Assembly: GCA_001449105.1 (NCBI GenBank) | Contig: LNIY01000001.1 | Span: 1-64,000, forward strand | Origin: Caulobacter vibrioides | GTDB lineage: Bacteria > Pseudomonadota > Alphaproteobacteria > Caulobacterales > Caulobacteraceae | Direction: 5' to 3' | DNA length: 64,000 bases | Shown: in pieces, positions 25,129 to 34,981 of the stretch | Position numbering within the stretch: position 1 is the stretch's first letter | Layout of the letters: each line of letters starts with the position of its first letter | Made by a program: the position numbers and the translations under genes | The notes under the pieces: model-generated | What the model saw: the letters and a program-made list of their open reading frames with translations, nothing else | Databases searched by the model: none | Told to the model about the DNA's origin: nothing

Positions 25129-25889
25129 CGATGTTTCGACGCCCTTGCGCCCTTCTCGCGCTATCGCATGGCCTGGCGGCCGTCCTGGCGGCCGGTGGCC
25201 TTGGCGGCGCGCCGACCACGGCCGCGGGGCAAACGGCAAGACCGACGACCACCAGGCCAGCCACCGTGCAGCGTCACCCGACGCTCGCGCCTTTTGTCGA
25301 TGAAGCGGCCGCGCGGTTCGGTTTGCCGGCAGACTGGATCTGGGCCGTCATGAGCGTCGAAAGCGCCGGTCAGTCCGCGGCCGTATCGCGCGCGGGGGCC
25401 ATGGGCTTGATGCAGCTGATGCCCGACACCTGGCGCTCGCTGCGCCACCGGCTCGCACTGGGCGAGGACCCTTTCTCACCACGCGACAACATCCTGGCCG
25501 GCGCGGCCTACATGCGAGAGATGGTCGACCGCTTCGGCGCGCCGGGCTTTCTGGCCGCCTATAACGCCGGTCCGACGCGCTATGCCGACCATCTGGCCAC
25601 CGCCAGCCCCCTGCCCCGCGAGACGCTCGCCTATGTCGACAGACTGACGCCGATCATCGCCGGGCCGACCGGTCGACACGCGCCGATCGCTCCCGTCTCG
25701 CCCTTCGCATCGCCCCTGTTTGCGCCGCCCGTTGATCGGCCGGCCACCAGGATGGCGACGATCGATGCGCTGACCCGACCCTCGAACGAGGTCGGCGAAA
25801 CACGGCCAGCTCGCCCAGCCGTGCGCCTTCCTGCCAGCGCCGGACTGTTCGCTGACCGGACCCTGGCCGCCCGCTCCCCAACGCCCTGA
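25125..25889 (+). CDS. Lytic transglycosylase (conjugation-associated)
   Basis: 254 aa. Signal-like hydrophobic N-terminus, then the SLT domain with catalytic Glu79 in AVMSVESAGQ, AGAMGLMQLMPDTW, NILAGAAYMREM and FLAAYNAGP. It would open the peptidoglycan for the transfer channel. The ~80-residue C-terminal tail is Pro/Ala-rich. ATG at 25125 overlaps the traF stop. Confidence 0.88.
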   Translation: MTMFRRPCALLALSHGLAAVLAAGGLGGAPTTAAGQTARPTTTRPATVQRHPTLAPFVDEAAARFGLPADWIWAVMSVESAGQSAAVSRAGAMGLMQLMPDTWRSLRHRLALGEDPFSPRDNILAGAAYMREMVDRFGAPGFLAAYNAGPTRYADHLATASPLPRETLAYVDRLTPIIAGPTGRHAPIAPVSPFASPLFAPPVDRPATRMATIDALTRPSNEVGETRPARPAVRLPASAGLFADRTLAARSPTP

Positions 25890-25954
25890 TCTCCTGTTGG
25901 AAGGCGCCATCGAGCGGTTCCGGCGACCGAAATGCCTATTGCGAGATAAAAGCA

Positions 25955-26050
25955 CCGCCGTCGCCAAGGCGTCGGGGCGTTATGGGGATTGGGTTTGCGG
26001 CGACGGCGCACTGATGACGCCGACGGCGCAATTGTCGGTTTATCCTAATG
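25955..26050. other. Candidate origin of transfer (oriT)
   Basis: The 549-bp stretch 25890-26438 has no intact gene. It holds a perfect 10-bp inverted repeat (CGCCGTCGCC at 25956-25965, GGCGACGGCG at 25999-26008), a direct repeat CGACGGCGCA at 26001 and 26021, and an AT-richer tail with TTATCCTAATG at 26040-26050. The TATCCT word resembles the nick region recognised by VirD2/TraI-type (MOBP) relaxases. It is just upstream of the relaxase gene, where oriT is usual. No nick site is proven. Confidence 0.4.
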
Positions 26051-26266
26051 TTTCAGCCCCTTAAGCGCCATACCAGACTCAAGCCGCCAAACCTCATGTC
26101 TAGGCAGCTGGAAATGGCGGGGTGGCGCCATCACCCCGCTTTCGATGATGTCGCTCAGCGCATAGGCGTCGGTCGTGTGCACCAGCGGCAGCCGCGGTTC
26201 AGTCGGGCTCGCCGCCTGAACGAGCTTGCGCAGCCGTCGTTTGCCATTGTCGAGCGGATGGGTCAT
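26045..26266 (-). pseudogene. Truncated conserved hypothetical gene
   Basis: Frame starting MTHPLDNGKRRLRKLVQ, continuing LPLVHTTDAYALSDIIESGV. This resembles the N-terminus of a family of hypothetical proteins that open with a VHTT motif and run well beyond 200 residues. Here it ends after ~73 residues in unrelated sequence. Likely a remnant beside the candidate oriT. Confidence 0.45.
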
Positions 26267-26438
26267 GCGCGTTCCGGATAAGCTTGGCCGATCACGCCGA
26301 CACCGCCCGAAATCCCGGTGAGTCTCAACCCCCAAGCCCCTCAACCGCGGACGACAGCTTTGACCTTTTCACCGCCGGGGCTACGACGGAAACGGCGGGT
26401 GACTTGCCCGGACCATCAGCTCGCGCCTCCATCACGGC

Positions 26439-28178
26439 ATGGACGACGACTGGGTTGATCTGAGGCCAGGTCGCATCGGGCGCGATCGCCGGGCCGCGGC
26501 GAAAAGCCGTCGCTTCGTCTCGCTGGTTTCGCAGGCGGTACAAAAGGCCGGCGGACGGGGTCGCTACCCTGGTCAGGGCCCCAGAGCCAAGATGGTCCGA
26601 GGACGCGGTGGCGGCGCGGCCCTACGCAGCCTCGCCAGCGACCGAAGACGTGTGGTGGTCAAGGCGCGGGTGGTGCGCCATCAAGGAAGGCGCTTTCGCG
26701 CCGCCGCCCTTCCCCGTCACATCCGTTATCTGGAACGGGAGGGCGTCACTCGTGACGGCGCGGACGCCCATATGTTCGATGCTCGGTCGGAGGCTGCCGA
26801 TGTCGGCGCCTTCGCCGAGCGCTGCGCCGACGATCGCCACCATTTCCGCCTCATCGTCTCGCCGGAGGACGCCGTGGACATGGCCGATCTGCGCGCCTTT
26901 ACCCGAGACCTGATGGCCCAGGCCGAACGCGACCTGATCACGCGCTTGGACTGGGTGGCGGTTGATCACTGGAACACTGACAATCCCCATGTCCACGTGC
27001 TTGTCCGAGGCCGCACCGAGGACGGTTCCGATCTCGTCATCGCCCCTCACTACATCAGCCGGGGCCTTCGCGAGCGGGCCGAGGCCCTGGTCACGCTGGA
27101 GCTTGGCCCTCGGACAGAGCGCGACATCGTCGCCGCGCTGGAGCGGGACGTCGTGGCCGAACGCGTCACGCCGCTGGACCGTGCGCTGCGCGACATCGCT
27201 GAGCGGAGCGCCGGCCTGATCGACCTGCGGCGTGGCGGCGATGCGCTGACGGCGGACCTGCGCGCGGCCCTTGTGGGACGCGCCACCGCCCTAGAGCGGT
27301 TTGGCCTGGCCGAGGCGCACGGCGTCGGTCGCTGGACGCTGCACCCTGATCACCTTTCGACGCTGCAGTCGCTGTCCATCCGCGGCGACATCATCAAGAC
27401 CATGCACCAGGCCATGAGCCGCGGCGGCCGCTCGGCTGATCCTGGACGATTTGCCCTGCACGACGAGGCGCCGGACGCCACGATCCTTGGACGTCTCGTC
27501 GACCGCGGTCTGGACGATGAGCTCAAGGGCAGCGCCTACGCCATCGTCGACGGCGTCGACGGCCGGCAACACCACCTGCGGTTCTCGAGCTTGGAGGCCG
27601 CCAGCGACGCCCGACTGGGCGCGATCGTGGAGCTGCGCACCTGGAAGGATCGCGACGACACCCTGAGGATGGGCCTGACCGTGCGCTCGGACCTGGATCT
27701 TCCCGGCCAGGTGACAGCGCAAGGCGCCACCTGGCTTGATCGGCAGCTGGTGTCCCGTCACCCGGTCGAGACCGGTGACGGGTTCGGCGCCGAGGTGCGC
27801 CAAGCCCTGGCCGAGCGCCGTCAGCACCACCTGGCCGCCGGTCACGCTGAGCAGAGGGGGCCCAGGATCTTCTACCGCCGCGCCCTCCTCCAATCGCTGC
27901 GGGAAGATGAACTCGGCGCCGCCATAGCCCGAACGGAAGCCGCAACCGGCCTGGCCCACGCCCCTTCCGCTGAAGGCGAAGCCATCGCCGGCGTCTATCG
28001 CCGCCGCCTCGACCTGGCCTCTGGCCGCTTTGCGATGATCGACGACGGGCTGGGCTTTCAGCTTGTCCCCTGGCGGCCCGCTTTGGAGGCCCACGGAGGG
28101 GCTGAGGTGACCGGGGTTAAGCGCCCCGACGGGGGCGTCGATTGGAGCTTCGCGCGACCACGGGGCCTGGGGCTCTGA
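26439..28178 (+). CDS. VirD2-like relaxase (DUF3363 family)
   Basis: 579 aa. The N-terminal relaxase domain contains RHIRYLEREGVTRDG (candidate catalytic Tyr region), FRLIVSPEDAVDM and the metal-binding DHWNTDNPHVHVLVRG. The C-terminal DUF3363 part runs from about residue 280 to the end. It would nick oriT, bind the 5' end and lead the strand into the channel. It is followed 117 bp on by its coupling protein gene. The first ~60 residues are basic and unconserved in look, so a later start is possible. Confidence 0.88.
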   Translation: MDDDWVDLRPGRIGRDRRAAAKSRRFVSLVSQAVQKAGGRGRYPGQGPRAKMVRGRGGGAALRSLASDRRRVVVKARVVRHQGRRFRAAALPRHIRYLEREGVTRDGADAHMFDARSEAADVGAFAERCADDRHHFRLIVSPEDAVDMADLRAFTRDLMAQAERDLITRLDWVAVDHWNTDNPHVHVLVRGRTEDGSDLVIAPHYISRGLRERAEALVTLELGPRTERDIVAALERDVVAERVTPLDRALRDIAERSAGLIDLRRGGDALTADLRAALVGRATALERFGLAEAHGVGRWTLHPDHLSTLQSLSIRGDIIKTMHQAMSRGGRSADPGRFALHDEAPDATILGRLVDRGLDDELKGSAYAIVDGVDGRQHHLRFSSLEAASDARLGAIVELRTWKDRDDTLRMGLTVRSDLDLPGQVTAQGATWLDRQLVSRHPVETGDGFGAEVRQALAERRQHHLAAGHAEQRGPRIFYRRALLQSLREDELGAAIARTEAATGLAHAPSAEGEAIAGVYRRRLDLASGRFAMIDDGLGFQLVPWRPALEAHGGAEVTGVKRPDGGVDWSFARPRGLGL

Positions 28179-28295
28179 GACTATGATCCGACCGATGTGC
28201 ACGCCTGGACCGCCGATTGCTCGCCAGCTCCAGTCGACGCCCTGTCGTGCTGTTCGGGTCGTCTCCACCTACCGGCCTTGCAACGGAATCTCGCC

Positions 28296-30296
28296 ATGGC
28301 CGCGACCAAGATCCTCTGGGGGCAGGTCCTCGCCGTCGCCGTCATCGCGATCGCCGCGATCTGGACGGCGACCCAGTGGACCGCCGCCCAGCTCAACTGG
28401 CAGGCGGGCTTGGGTCCGCCCTGGTTCTGGCTGGCGGGTTATCGGATCTACCCGCCGCCGGCCTTCTTCTGGTGGTGGTTCGTCTATGATGCCTACGCCC
28501 CATCGATCTTCCTTCGCGGCGCGGCGATCGCGGCCTCCGGCGGCCTGTTAGCGCTGGCCGTCGCCATCGGCCTGTCGGTGTGGCGCGCCCGGGAAAGCCG
28601 CGACGTCGAGACCTACGGTTCAGCGCGCTGGGGCGATCTCAACGACATGCGGGCCGCTGGCCTGCTTACCCCGGACGGCGTCGTGCTGGGGCGTGTGGAC
28701 GGCCACTACCTGCGCCATGACGGCCCCGAACACGTCCTGTGCTTTGCGCCTACGCGGTCGGGCAAGGGCGTGGGTCTTGTCGTACCTTCCCTCCTGACCT
28801 GGCCGGGATCGGCCATCGTTCATGACATCAAGGGCGAGAACTGGACCCTGACGTCCGGCTTCCGCTCGAGCCTTGGCCAGGTGCTGCTGTTCGACCCGAC
28901 CAACATCGCCTCGGCCGCCTACAACCCGCTTCTCGAGATCCGACGCGGCGTCTGGGAGGTGCGCGACGCCCAGAACGTCGCCGACGTGCTGGTCGATCCG
29001 GAGGGTTCTCTCGACAAGCGCAACCACTGGGAAAAGACCAGCCACGGCCTCCTGGTCGGTGCGATTTTGCACGTCCTCTATGCGGAGCGCGACAAGACAC
29101 TGGCCGGGGTCGCGGCCTTTCTGTCCGATCCCGCGCGCCCGATCGAGACGACGCTGCGGGCCATGATGACCACCCCTCACCTGGGTGAAGCCGGCGTCCA
29201 TCCCGTGGTGGCCTCCACGGCCCGAGAACTGCTCAACAAGTCCGACAACGAACGCTCAGGCGTCCTGTCCACCGCCATGTCGTTCCTGGGTCTTTACCGC
29301 GATCCGGTCGTCGCGCAGGTCACCCGGCGCTGCGACTGGCGCATCAGCAATCTGGTCCATGGCCGGCGTCCGACGACCCTCTACCTGGTGGTGCCGCCCT
29401 CTGACATCAGCCGGACCAAACCCCTGATCCGCCTGGTGCTTAATCAGATCGGGCGCCGCCTCACCGAAACCCTCGAGGCTCAAGACGCGCGCCATCGCGT
29501 GCTGCTGATGCTCGACGAGTTTCCTGCCTTGGGCCGGCTCGACTTCTTCGAAAGCGCCCTGGCGTTCATGGCCGGCTATGGCTTGAAAGCCTTCCTGATC
29601 GCCCAATCGCTCAACCAGATTGAAAAGGCCTACGGACCCAACAACGCCATCCTCGACAACTGTCACCTGCGGGTCAGCTTCGCCACCAACGACGAGCGCA
29701 CCGCCAAGCGGGTATCGGACGCCTTGGGCGTCTCCACCGAGCTTCGGCAGATGCGCAACTATGCCGGTCATCGGCTGTCGCCTTGGCTGGGCCATCTCAT
29801 GGTCTCACGCCAGGAAACCGCGAGACCGCTCCTCACCCCCGGCGAGATCATGCAGCTCCCCGCCGACGAGGAGATCGTCATGGTCTCCGGCGCTCCGCCA
29901 ATCAGGGCCAAGAAGGTTCGCTATTTCGAGGACCGGCGGATTCGCCAACGCGTCCGCTCGCCCCCCACCCCCTCAACCGCCACCGGCGCGGTTCGTCCCG
30001 ACGATTGGACAGGCATTGCGCCCATCGCGCCGCCGGCTCCACAGCCGCGCCAAGGCCCTGACAGCCGGCGTCCTCGTCCAATCCAGGCGGCCGCCGACGC
30101 CGGTCTGAGGCGGCAGCCCGGCCTGCCCCTTCACGAGGAGGTCGTCGCGCCAAAGCCGGCCGTTCAGGGCGAATTCTCCTTCGACGATGGCGACGAGGAA
30201 GCCTTGCGGCGCGCCCGGGCGGCGTCTTTGCAGAGGCGCATGGGTCGCGTCGCTCGCCAGGCCAGCATGGATCCCGACGACGGCATGGAGCTTTGA
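28296..30296 (+). CDS. traG: TraG/VirD4-type coupling ATPase
   Basis: 666 aa. Two N-terminal membrane regions (residues ~10-30 and ~70-95), Walker A FAPTRSGKGVG around residues 150-160, Walker B region LLMLDEFPALGRL, and the conserved FATNDERTAKRVSDALG. It couples the relaxosome to the Trb channel and pumps DNA. Start at 28296 (MAATKILWG) gives the normal N-terminal membrane anchor; an upstream extension to 28197 has no such character. The last ~80 residues are Pro-rich and variable. Confidence 0.93.
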   Translation: MAATKILWGQVLAVAVIAIAAIWTATQWTAAQLNWQAGLGPPWFWLAGYRIYPPPAFFWWWFVYDAYAPSIFLRGAAIAASGGLLALAVAIGLSVWRARESRDVETYGSARWGDLNDMRAAGLLTPDGVVLGRVDGHYLRHDGPEHVLCFAPTRSGKGVGLVVPSLLTWPGSAIVHDIKGENWTLTSGFRSSLGQVLLFDPTNIASAAYNPLLEIRRGVWEVRDAQNVADVLVDPEGSLDKRNHWEKTSHGLLVGAILHVLYAERDKTLAGVAAFLSDPARPIETTLRAMMTTPHLGEAGVHPVVASTARELLNKSDNERSGVLSTAMSFLGLYRDPVVAQVTRRCDWRISNLVHGRRPTTLYLVVPPSDISRTKPLIRLVLNQIGRRLTETLEAQDARHRVLLMLDEFPALGRLDFFESALAFMAGYGLKAFLIAQSLNQIEKAYGPNNAILDNCHLRVSFATNDERTAKRVSDALGVSTELRQMRNYAGHRLSPWLGHLMVSRQETARPLLTPGEIMQLPADEEIVMVSGAPPIRAKKVRYFEDRRIRQRVRSPPTPSTATGAVRPDDWTGIAPIAPPAPQPRQGPDSRRPRPIQAAADAGLRRQPGLPLHEEVVAPKPAVQGEFSFDDGDEEALRRARAASLQRRMGRVARQASMDPDDGMEL

Positions 30297-30299
30297 GCC

Positions 30300-30731
30300 T
30301 TGCGCACCAAGCACACCTTCCGGCTACCGCCGCGACTGGCCGCCCAGCTGGCCGAGTACGCCATCCGCAAGCGCGTCTCCCAAGCCACCGTGGTCGAGAT
30401 CGCCCTGACCTCGTTCCTCTCCGCCGACGGTCCTGAACGGCTGGAAGCCGCTCTGAGCAGACGGCTGGACAGGCTCAGCCGCCAAGCCGATCGCCTGGAG
30501 CATGGCCTGGAGATCAGCAACGAAAGCCTGGCGCTGTTCGTCCGGTTCTGGCTGACGGCCACGCCCCCTCTGCCCGACAGCGCTCAACCCGCCGCGCAGG
30601 CGACCGGCAAGGAGCGCTACACCGGCTTCATCGAGGCCTTAGGCCGCCGAATCGCGCGAGGCCAGGGCATCGCCTTCGAGCTGGCCGGCGATCGACACGC
30701 CGCACGAGCGGAGGATATCGACGAGGCCTAG
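30300..30731 (+). CDS. CopG-like ribbon-helix-helix protein
   Basis: 143 aa starting at TTG three bases after the traG stop; an in-frame stop rules out an upstream start. The N-terminus TKHTFRLPPRLAAQLAEYA reads as a ribbon-helix-helix, followed by helices with coiled-coil character. Likely an accessory relaxosome protein or regulator of transfer, as CopG-like genes between traG and trbB are standard in this ICE family. Confidence 0.75.
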   Translation: MRTKHTFRLPPRLAAQLAEYAIRKRVSQATVVEIALTSFLSADGPERLEAALSRRLDRLSRQADRLEHGLEISNESLALFVRFWLTATPPLPDSAQPAAQATGKERYTGFIEALGRRIARGQGIAFELAGDRHAARAEDIDEA

Positions 30732-30798
30732 AGGGCGAGCGCAGCCTAGAGCGGCCAGACCTTCGAAAGCTTCGCCTAGCTCGGCCCAAACCGCCGTG

Positions 30799-30837
30799 CG
30801 CAAGTCTTTGCACGCTCTTCTACGACGCCCGCAAGTC
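30799..30837. promoter_or_regulatory. Direct repeats before the trb operon
   Basis: CGCAAGTC occurs at 30799-30806 and 30830-30837, 31 bp apart (three helical turns), in the 183-bp gap before trbB, in AT-richer DNA. Spacing on one face of the helix suggests an operator for the ten-gene trb operon; no promoter boxes could be fixed. Confidence 0.35.
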
Positions 30838-30914
30838 ACTGTTGTTTCTCGCCAATTTCAGGTCCTCTTAATGAGCCTCGTCAGCCGCCCACGCCGGCGG
30901 CGCCGAGGCTTCCT

Positions 30915-31880
30915 GTGACCCAGCCTGCCAGCATCCATGACGCCGCCGGCCGCGGAGCGCGCATGCTCCAGACCGCCTTGGGTCCGGCCATCGCCGGTTG
31001 GCTCGCCGACCCGGCGGTCGTCGAAGTGCTGCTAAACCCCGATGGGCGGCTTTGGGTCGATCGACTGACCGGCGGGCTCAGCGACACCGGTGAGCGCCTG
31101 GACGCCGCCAGCGCCGAGCGGATCCTGCGGCTGGTCGCCCACCATGTCGGCCTGGAAGTCCACGCCGGCCGGCCACGGATCTCGGCCGAAATGCCCGAGA
31201 CCGGCGAACGCTTCGAAGGCCTCCTGCCTCCACTGGTCACCGCGCCGAGCTTTGCGATCCGCAAACCGGCCCGCGCGCTCTATCGGCTCAAGGACTATGT
31301 CGCGACCGGGATCGTCACCCCCGACCACGCCAACCAGCTTCGGCAAGCGGTGCTGGACCGCCGCAACATTCTGGTCGCCGGTCCGACTTCCAGCGGCAAG
31401 ACCACCTTCGCCAACGCCCTGCTGGCCGAGGCGCCCAGCGCCGACCGCATCATCCTCGTCGAGGATTTGCGCGAACTGTCGTGCGCCGCGCCCAATCACC
31501 TGGCCCTGCGCACCGAGGATGGCGTGGCCGGCCTCACCGACCTCGTCCGCTGCGCCCTGCGCCTGCGACCCGATCGCATCGTCATCGGCGAGGTCCGCGG
31601 CGGCGAGGCGCTCGATCTGGTCAAGGCCTGGGGTACGGGTCACCCGGGCGGCATCGGCACCCTGCACGCCGGTACCGCGCTTGGGGCCCTGCGCCGGCTC
31701 GAGCAACTGATCCAGGAAGCCGTGCTCACCGTCCCGCGCGCCCTGATCGCCGAGACCATCGATCTCGTCGCCGTGCTGTCGGGTCGGGGCGATCGCCGCC
31801 GCCTGACCGAACTCGCCGCCGTCCAGGGCCTGGGCGCCGACGGCGACTACCGCCTCACCCCCTATGGAGATGCGCCATGA
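30915..31880 (+). CDS. trbB: TrbB, VirB11-type secretion ATPase
   Basis: 321 aa with Walker A GPTSSGKT at residues ~156-163, the Asp box VEDLREL, Walker [15 protein letters not shown] and the His box [14 protein letters not shown]. It is the cytoplasmic hexameric ATPase of the T4SS. GTG start at 30915; it overlaps trbC by ATGA. Confidence 0.94.
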   Translation: MTQPASIHDAAGRGARMLQTALGPAIAGWLADPAVVEVLLNPDGRLWVDRLTGGLSDTGERLDAASAERILRLVAHHVGLEVHAGRPRISAEMPETGERFEGLLPPLVTAPSFAIRKPARALYRLKDYVATGIVTPDHANQLRQAVLDRRNILVAGPTSSGKTTFANALLAEAPSADRIILVEDLRELSCAAPNHLALRTEDGVAGLTDLVRCALRLRPDRIVIGEVRGGEALDLVKAWGTGHPGGIGTLHAGTALGALRRLEQLIQEAVLTVPRALIAETIDLVAVLSGRGDRRRLTELAAVQGLGADGDYRLTPYGDAP

Positions 31881-32242
31881 CCCCCATCGCCTTGCCCGGC
31901 CGCCTCAAGCGCCGCCTGCTCGCCGGCAGCATGCTCGATCGCCTCGGCGTCGCCGTGGTCGGCGCCACCGGGCTCCTGTTCGCGCCCACCGCCGAGGCGG
32001 CCGGCTCTTCAATGCCCTGGGAAGCGCCTCTGCAGTCGATCCTGGAGTCGATCGAAGGCCCCGTCGCCAAGATCATCGCCGTCATCGTCATCATCACCAC
32101 CGGCCTGGCCCTGGCTTTCGGCGACACCTCCGGAGGCTTTCGTCGGCTGATCCAGATCGTCTTTGGCCTGTCGATCGCCTTCGCCGCCTCGAGCTTCTTC
32201 CTGAGCTTCTTCAGCTTCGGCGGCGGGGCCCTGATCGCATGA
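31877..32242 (+). CDS. trbC: TrbC, conjugal pilin precursor
   Basis: 121 aa. A long basic leader ends near a GLLFAPTAEAAGSSMPW cleavage region, followed by two membrane helices (KIIAVIVIITTGLALAF and the IVFGLSIAFAASSFFLSF segment). It is the pilin subunit, to be processed by signal peptidase and TraF. Coupled to trbB and trbD by ATGA overlaps. Confidence 0.92.
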   Translation: MTPIALPGRLKRRLLAGSMLDRLGVAVVGATGLLFAPTAEAAGSSMPWEAPLQSILESIEGPVAKIIAVIVIITTGLALAFGDTSGGFRRLIQIVFGLSIAFAASSFFLSFFSFGGGALIA

Positions 32243-32520
32243 GCGGCGCGGACGATGACCAGACTGCGCCCGCCGGCTTCTACGCTCCGGTTCATCGCGC
32301 CCTGATCGAGCCCATCCTGCTGGGCGGCGCGCCGCGCGGCCTGGCCATCGTCAACGGGACCCTGGCGGCGGCGATCGGACTAGGCCTGCGCCTGTGGCTG
32401 GTGGGCCTGGTGTTCTTCGCCATCGGCCACGCGACAGCTGCCTGGGCGGCGCGGCGCGATCCGCAGGTCCTCGACGTCGCTCGCCGACACCTCCGCTACC
32501 CGCCCCACCTGCGCGTCTGA
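32239..32520 (+). CDS. trbD: TrbD, VirB3-like protein
   Basis: 93 aa, VirB3 size. GFYAPVHRALIEPILLGGAP followed by two hydrophobic segments and a C-terminal DPQVLDVARRHLRY. Inner-membrane partner of the TrbE ATPase. Starts by ATGA overlap with trbC. Confidence 0.92.
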   Translation: MSGADDDQTAPAGFYAPVHRALIEPILLGGAPRGLAIVNGTLAAAIGLGLRLWLVGLVFFAIGHATAAWAARRDPQVLDVARRHLRYPPHLRV

Positions 32521-32527
32521 GGGATCG

Positions 32528-34981
32528 ATGTTCAATCTCGGCGTCTATCGCAATACCTCCGCCCGTCTGGCGGACTTCCTGCCCTGGGCCGCTCTGGTCG
32601 CTCCGGGGGTCATCCTCAACAAGGACGGCGCCCTGCAGCGGACCGCCGGCTTTCGCGGTCCCGATCTCGACAGCGCCACCGGCTCCGAACTCGTCGCCGT
32701 CACCGCTCGGCTCAACAATGCCTTGCGACGCCTCGGATCGGGATGGGCCGTTTTCGTCGAGGCCCAACGCCGTCCGGCGGGGGACTATCCGCACAGCACC
32801 TTTGAAGACCCCGCCGCGCAACTGGTCGACCTGGAGCGCCGCGAGCAGTTCGATCAAGCGGACGCCCATTTCGAAAGCCGCTATTTCCTGACGCTTTGCT
32901 GGCTGCCTCCGGCCGAGGACGCTGCTCTGGCCAGTGCGCTGCTCTACGAAGGCCGACAGACGCGGCGCGCCGACGCCTGGGGGCAGGCCAAGGCCTTCAT
33001 CGATCGCAGCGATCGCTTCCTGCAGTTGATCGAAGGCTTCATGCCCGAATGCGCCTGGCTGGGCGACGCCGAAACCCTGACCTATCTGCACAGTACGGTC
33101 TCGACCAGGGCCCAGAAAGTGCGGGTCCCCGAAACCCCGATCTATCTGGACGCCCAGCTCGCCGACCAGTCACTGACCGCCGGCCTCGAGCCGCGCCTCG
33201 GTTCGGCGCACCTGCGAACCCTGACCATCGTCGGCTTTCCGACGTCGACCTTTCCGGGGCTGCTCGACGAGCTCAATCGCCTAGCCTTCCCCTACCGCTG
33301 GTCGACCCGTGCGGTGATGCTCGACAAGCTCGACGCCGCCAAGCTGCTGGGGCGCATCCGCCGACAGTGGTTCGCCAAGCGCAAGTCGATCGGCGCGATC
33401 CTCAAGGAGGTGATGACCAACGAGGCCTCGGCGCTGGTCGACAACGATGCGGCCAACAAGGCCGCCGACGCCGACGCGGCCCTGCAGGATCTCGGCTCGG
33501 ATTTGGTGGGCCATGCCTTTATCACCGCCACCCTCACCGTCTGGGACGATGATCCCGGCCGCGTCGCCGATAAGCTTCGCCTGGCCGAAAAGATCATCCA
33601 GGGCCGTGACTTCACCGTGATCGCCGAAACGGTCAACGCGGTCGAGGCCTGGCTTGGCTCCCTGCCGGGCCATGCCTACGCCAACGTGCGTCAACCGCCG
33701 GTGTCGACCCTGAACCTGGCGCACCTTATCCCGATGTCGGCCGTCTGGGCGGGACCAGACCGCGACGCCCACCTCAATGGCCCGCCCCTGCTCTACGCCA
33801 AGACCGAGGGCTCGACGCCCTTCCGGCTGGCGCTTTTCTCCGGCGATGTCGGACATACCCTGATCGTTGGCCCGACCGGCGCGGGCAAATCGGTCCTGCT
33901 GGCTTTTCTAGCCCTTTCCTGGCGTCGCTACACCGGCACGAGAATTTTCGCCTTCGACTATGGCGGCTCGATCCGCGCCGCCTGCCTGGCCATGGACGGC
34001 GACTGGCGGGACCTTGGCGGAGGGCTCAGCAACGAGGGATCGACGGCGCACTCGCCCCCGCTGCAACCGCTCGCGGGCGTCGATGAACCCAGCGAGCGCG
34101 CCTGGGCGGCCGATTGGCTGGCGGCCATCCTCGGCCGCGAGGGCGTGACGGTCACGCCCACCGTCAAGGCGCTGATCTGGACCGCCCTTGGCAGTCTCGC
34201 CAGCGCGCCGCGCCAGGAGCGGACCCTGACGGGTCTGGCCGTGCTCCTGCAGTCGACCGTACTCAAGCAAGCCCTGTCGCCCTACTGCCTGGGCGGCCCC
34301 TGGGGCCGCCTCCTCGACGCCGATCACGAGCAGGCGAGCAGCGCCAGGGTCCAGGTCTTCGAAACCGAAGGGCTGCTGGGCACAATCGCCGCGCCCGCGG
34401 TGCTGTCCTATCTCTTTCACCGCCTAGAAGCCGAACTCGACGGCAGCCCCACCTTGATCCCCGTCGACGAAGGCTGGTTGGCGCTCGATGATCCGGCCTT
34501 CGCCTCGCAACTGCGCGCGTGGCTGAAGACCTTGCGCAAGAAGAACGCCGCCGTGGTCTTCGTCACCCAGTCCCTGGCCGACATAGAGGGCAGCGCCATC
34601 GCTCCGGCCATCATCGAAAGCTGCCCGACGCGCATCTTCCTGGCCAACCCCAGAGCCGCCGAGCCTCAGATCGCCGCCATCTATCGCCGCTTTGGCCTGA
34701 ACGCGCGTCAGATCGAGATCCTGAGCCAGGCGGCGCCCAAGCGCGACTATTACTGCCAGTCTCGGGCTGGAAACCGGCTCTTCGAGCTGGGGCTCGGCGA
34801 GGTCGCCCTGGCTTTCGCCGCCGCCGGGTCCAAAGCCGACCACGCCCTCATCGACGCGGTGCTCGCCGCAGGCGGCCATGAAGGCTTCGCCCGCGCCTGG
34901 CTCACCGCCAAGGGCCTGGACTGGGCCGCCGACCTCCTTCCCTCCCCGCAACCGGAGCCCGCCGATGCCGATGCCTCCTGA
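32528..34981 (+). CDS. trbE: TrbE, VirB4-type ATPase
   Basis: 817 aa. The N-terminal CagE/TrbE domain is followed by Walker A VGPTGAGKSVLLAF from about residue 447, Walker B LIPVDEGWLALDDPAFASQ and VVFVTQSLADIEGS. The largest ATPase of the channel; drives pilus assembly. It overlaps trbJ by 17 bp. Confidence 0.94.
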   Translation: MFNLGVYRNTSARLADFLPWAALVAPGVILNKDGALQRTAGFRGPDLDSATGSELVAVTARLNNALRRLGSGWAVFVEAQRRPAGDYPHSTFEDPAAQLVDLERREQFDQADAHFESRYFLTLCWLPPAEDAALASALLYEGRQTRRADAWGQAKAFIDRSDRFLQLIEGFMPECAWLGDAETLTYLHSTVSTRAQKVRVPETPIYLDAQLADQSLTAGLEPRLGSAHLRTLTIVGFPTSTFPGLLDELNRLAFPYRWSTRAVMLDKLDAAKLLGRIRRQWFAKRKSIGAILKEVMTNEASALVDNDAANKAADADAALQDLGSDLVGHAFITATLTVWDDDPGRVADKLRLAEKIIQGRDFTVIAETVNAVEAWLGSLPGHAYANVRQPPVSTLNLAHLIPMSAVWAGPDRDAHLNGPPLLYAKTEGSTPFRLALFSGDVGHTLIVGPTGAGKSVLLAFLALSWRRYTGTRIFAFDYGGSIRAACLAMDGDWRDLGGGLSNEGSTAHSPPLQPLAGVDEPSERAWAADWLAAILGREGVTVTPTVKALIWTALGSLASAPRQERTLTGLAVLLQSTVLKQALSPYCLGGPWGRLLDADHEQASSARVQVFETEGLLGTIAAPAVLSYLFHRLEAELDGSPTLIPVDEGWLALDDPAFASQLRAWLKTLRKKNAAVVFVTQSLADIEGSAIAPAIIESCPTRIFLANPRAAEPQIAAIYRRFGLNARQIEILSQAAPKRDYYCQSRAGNRLFELGLGEVALAFAAAGSKADHALIDAVLAAGGHEGFARAWLTAKGLDWAADLLPSPQPEPADADAS

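Noticed and set aside
26439..26600. N-terminal 60 residues of the relaxase as a separate small gene
   Set aside because: The frame runs on without a stop into the relaxase domain; only the exact start is uncertain.
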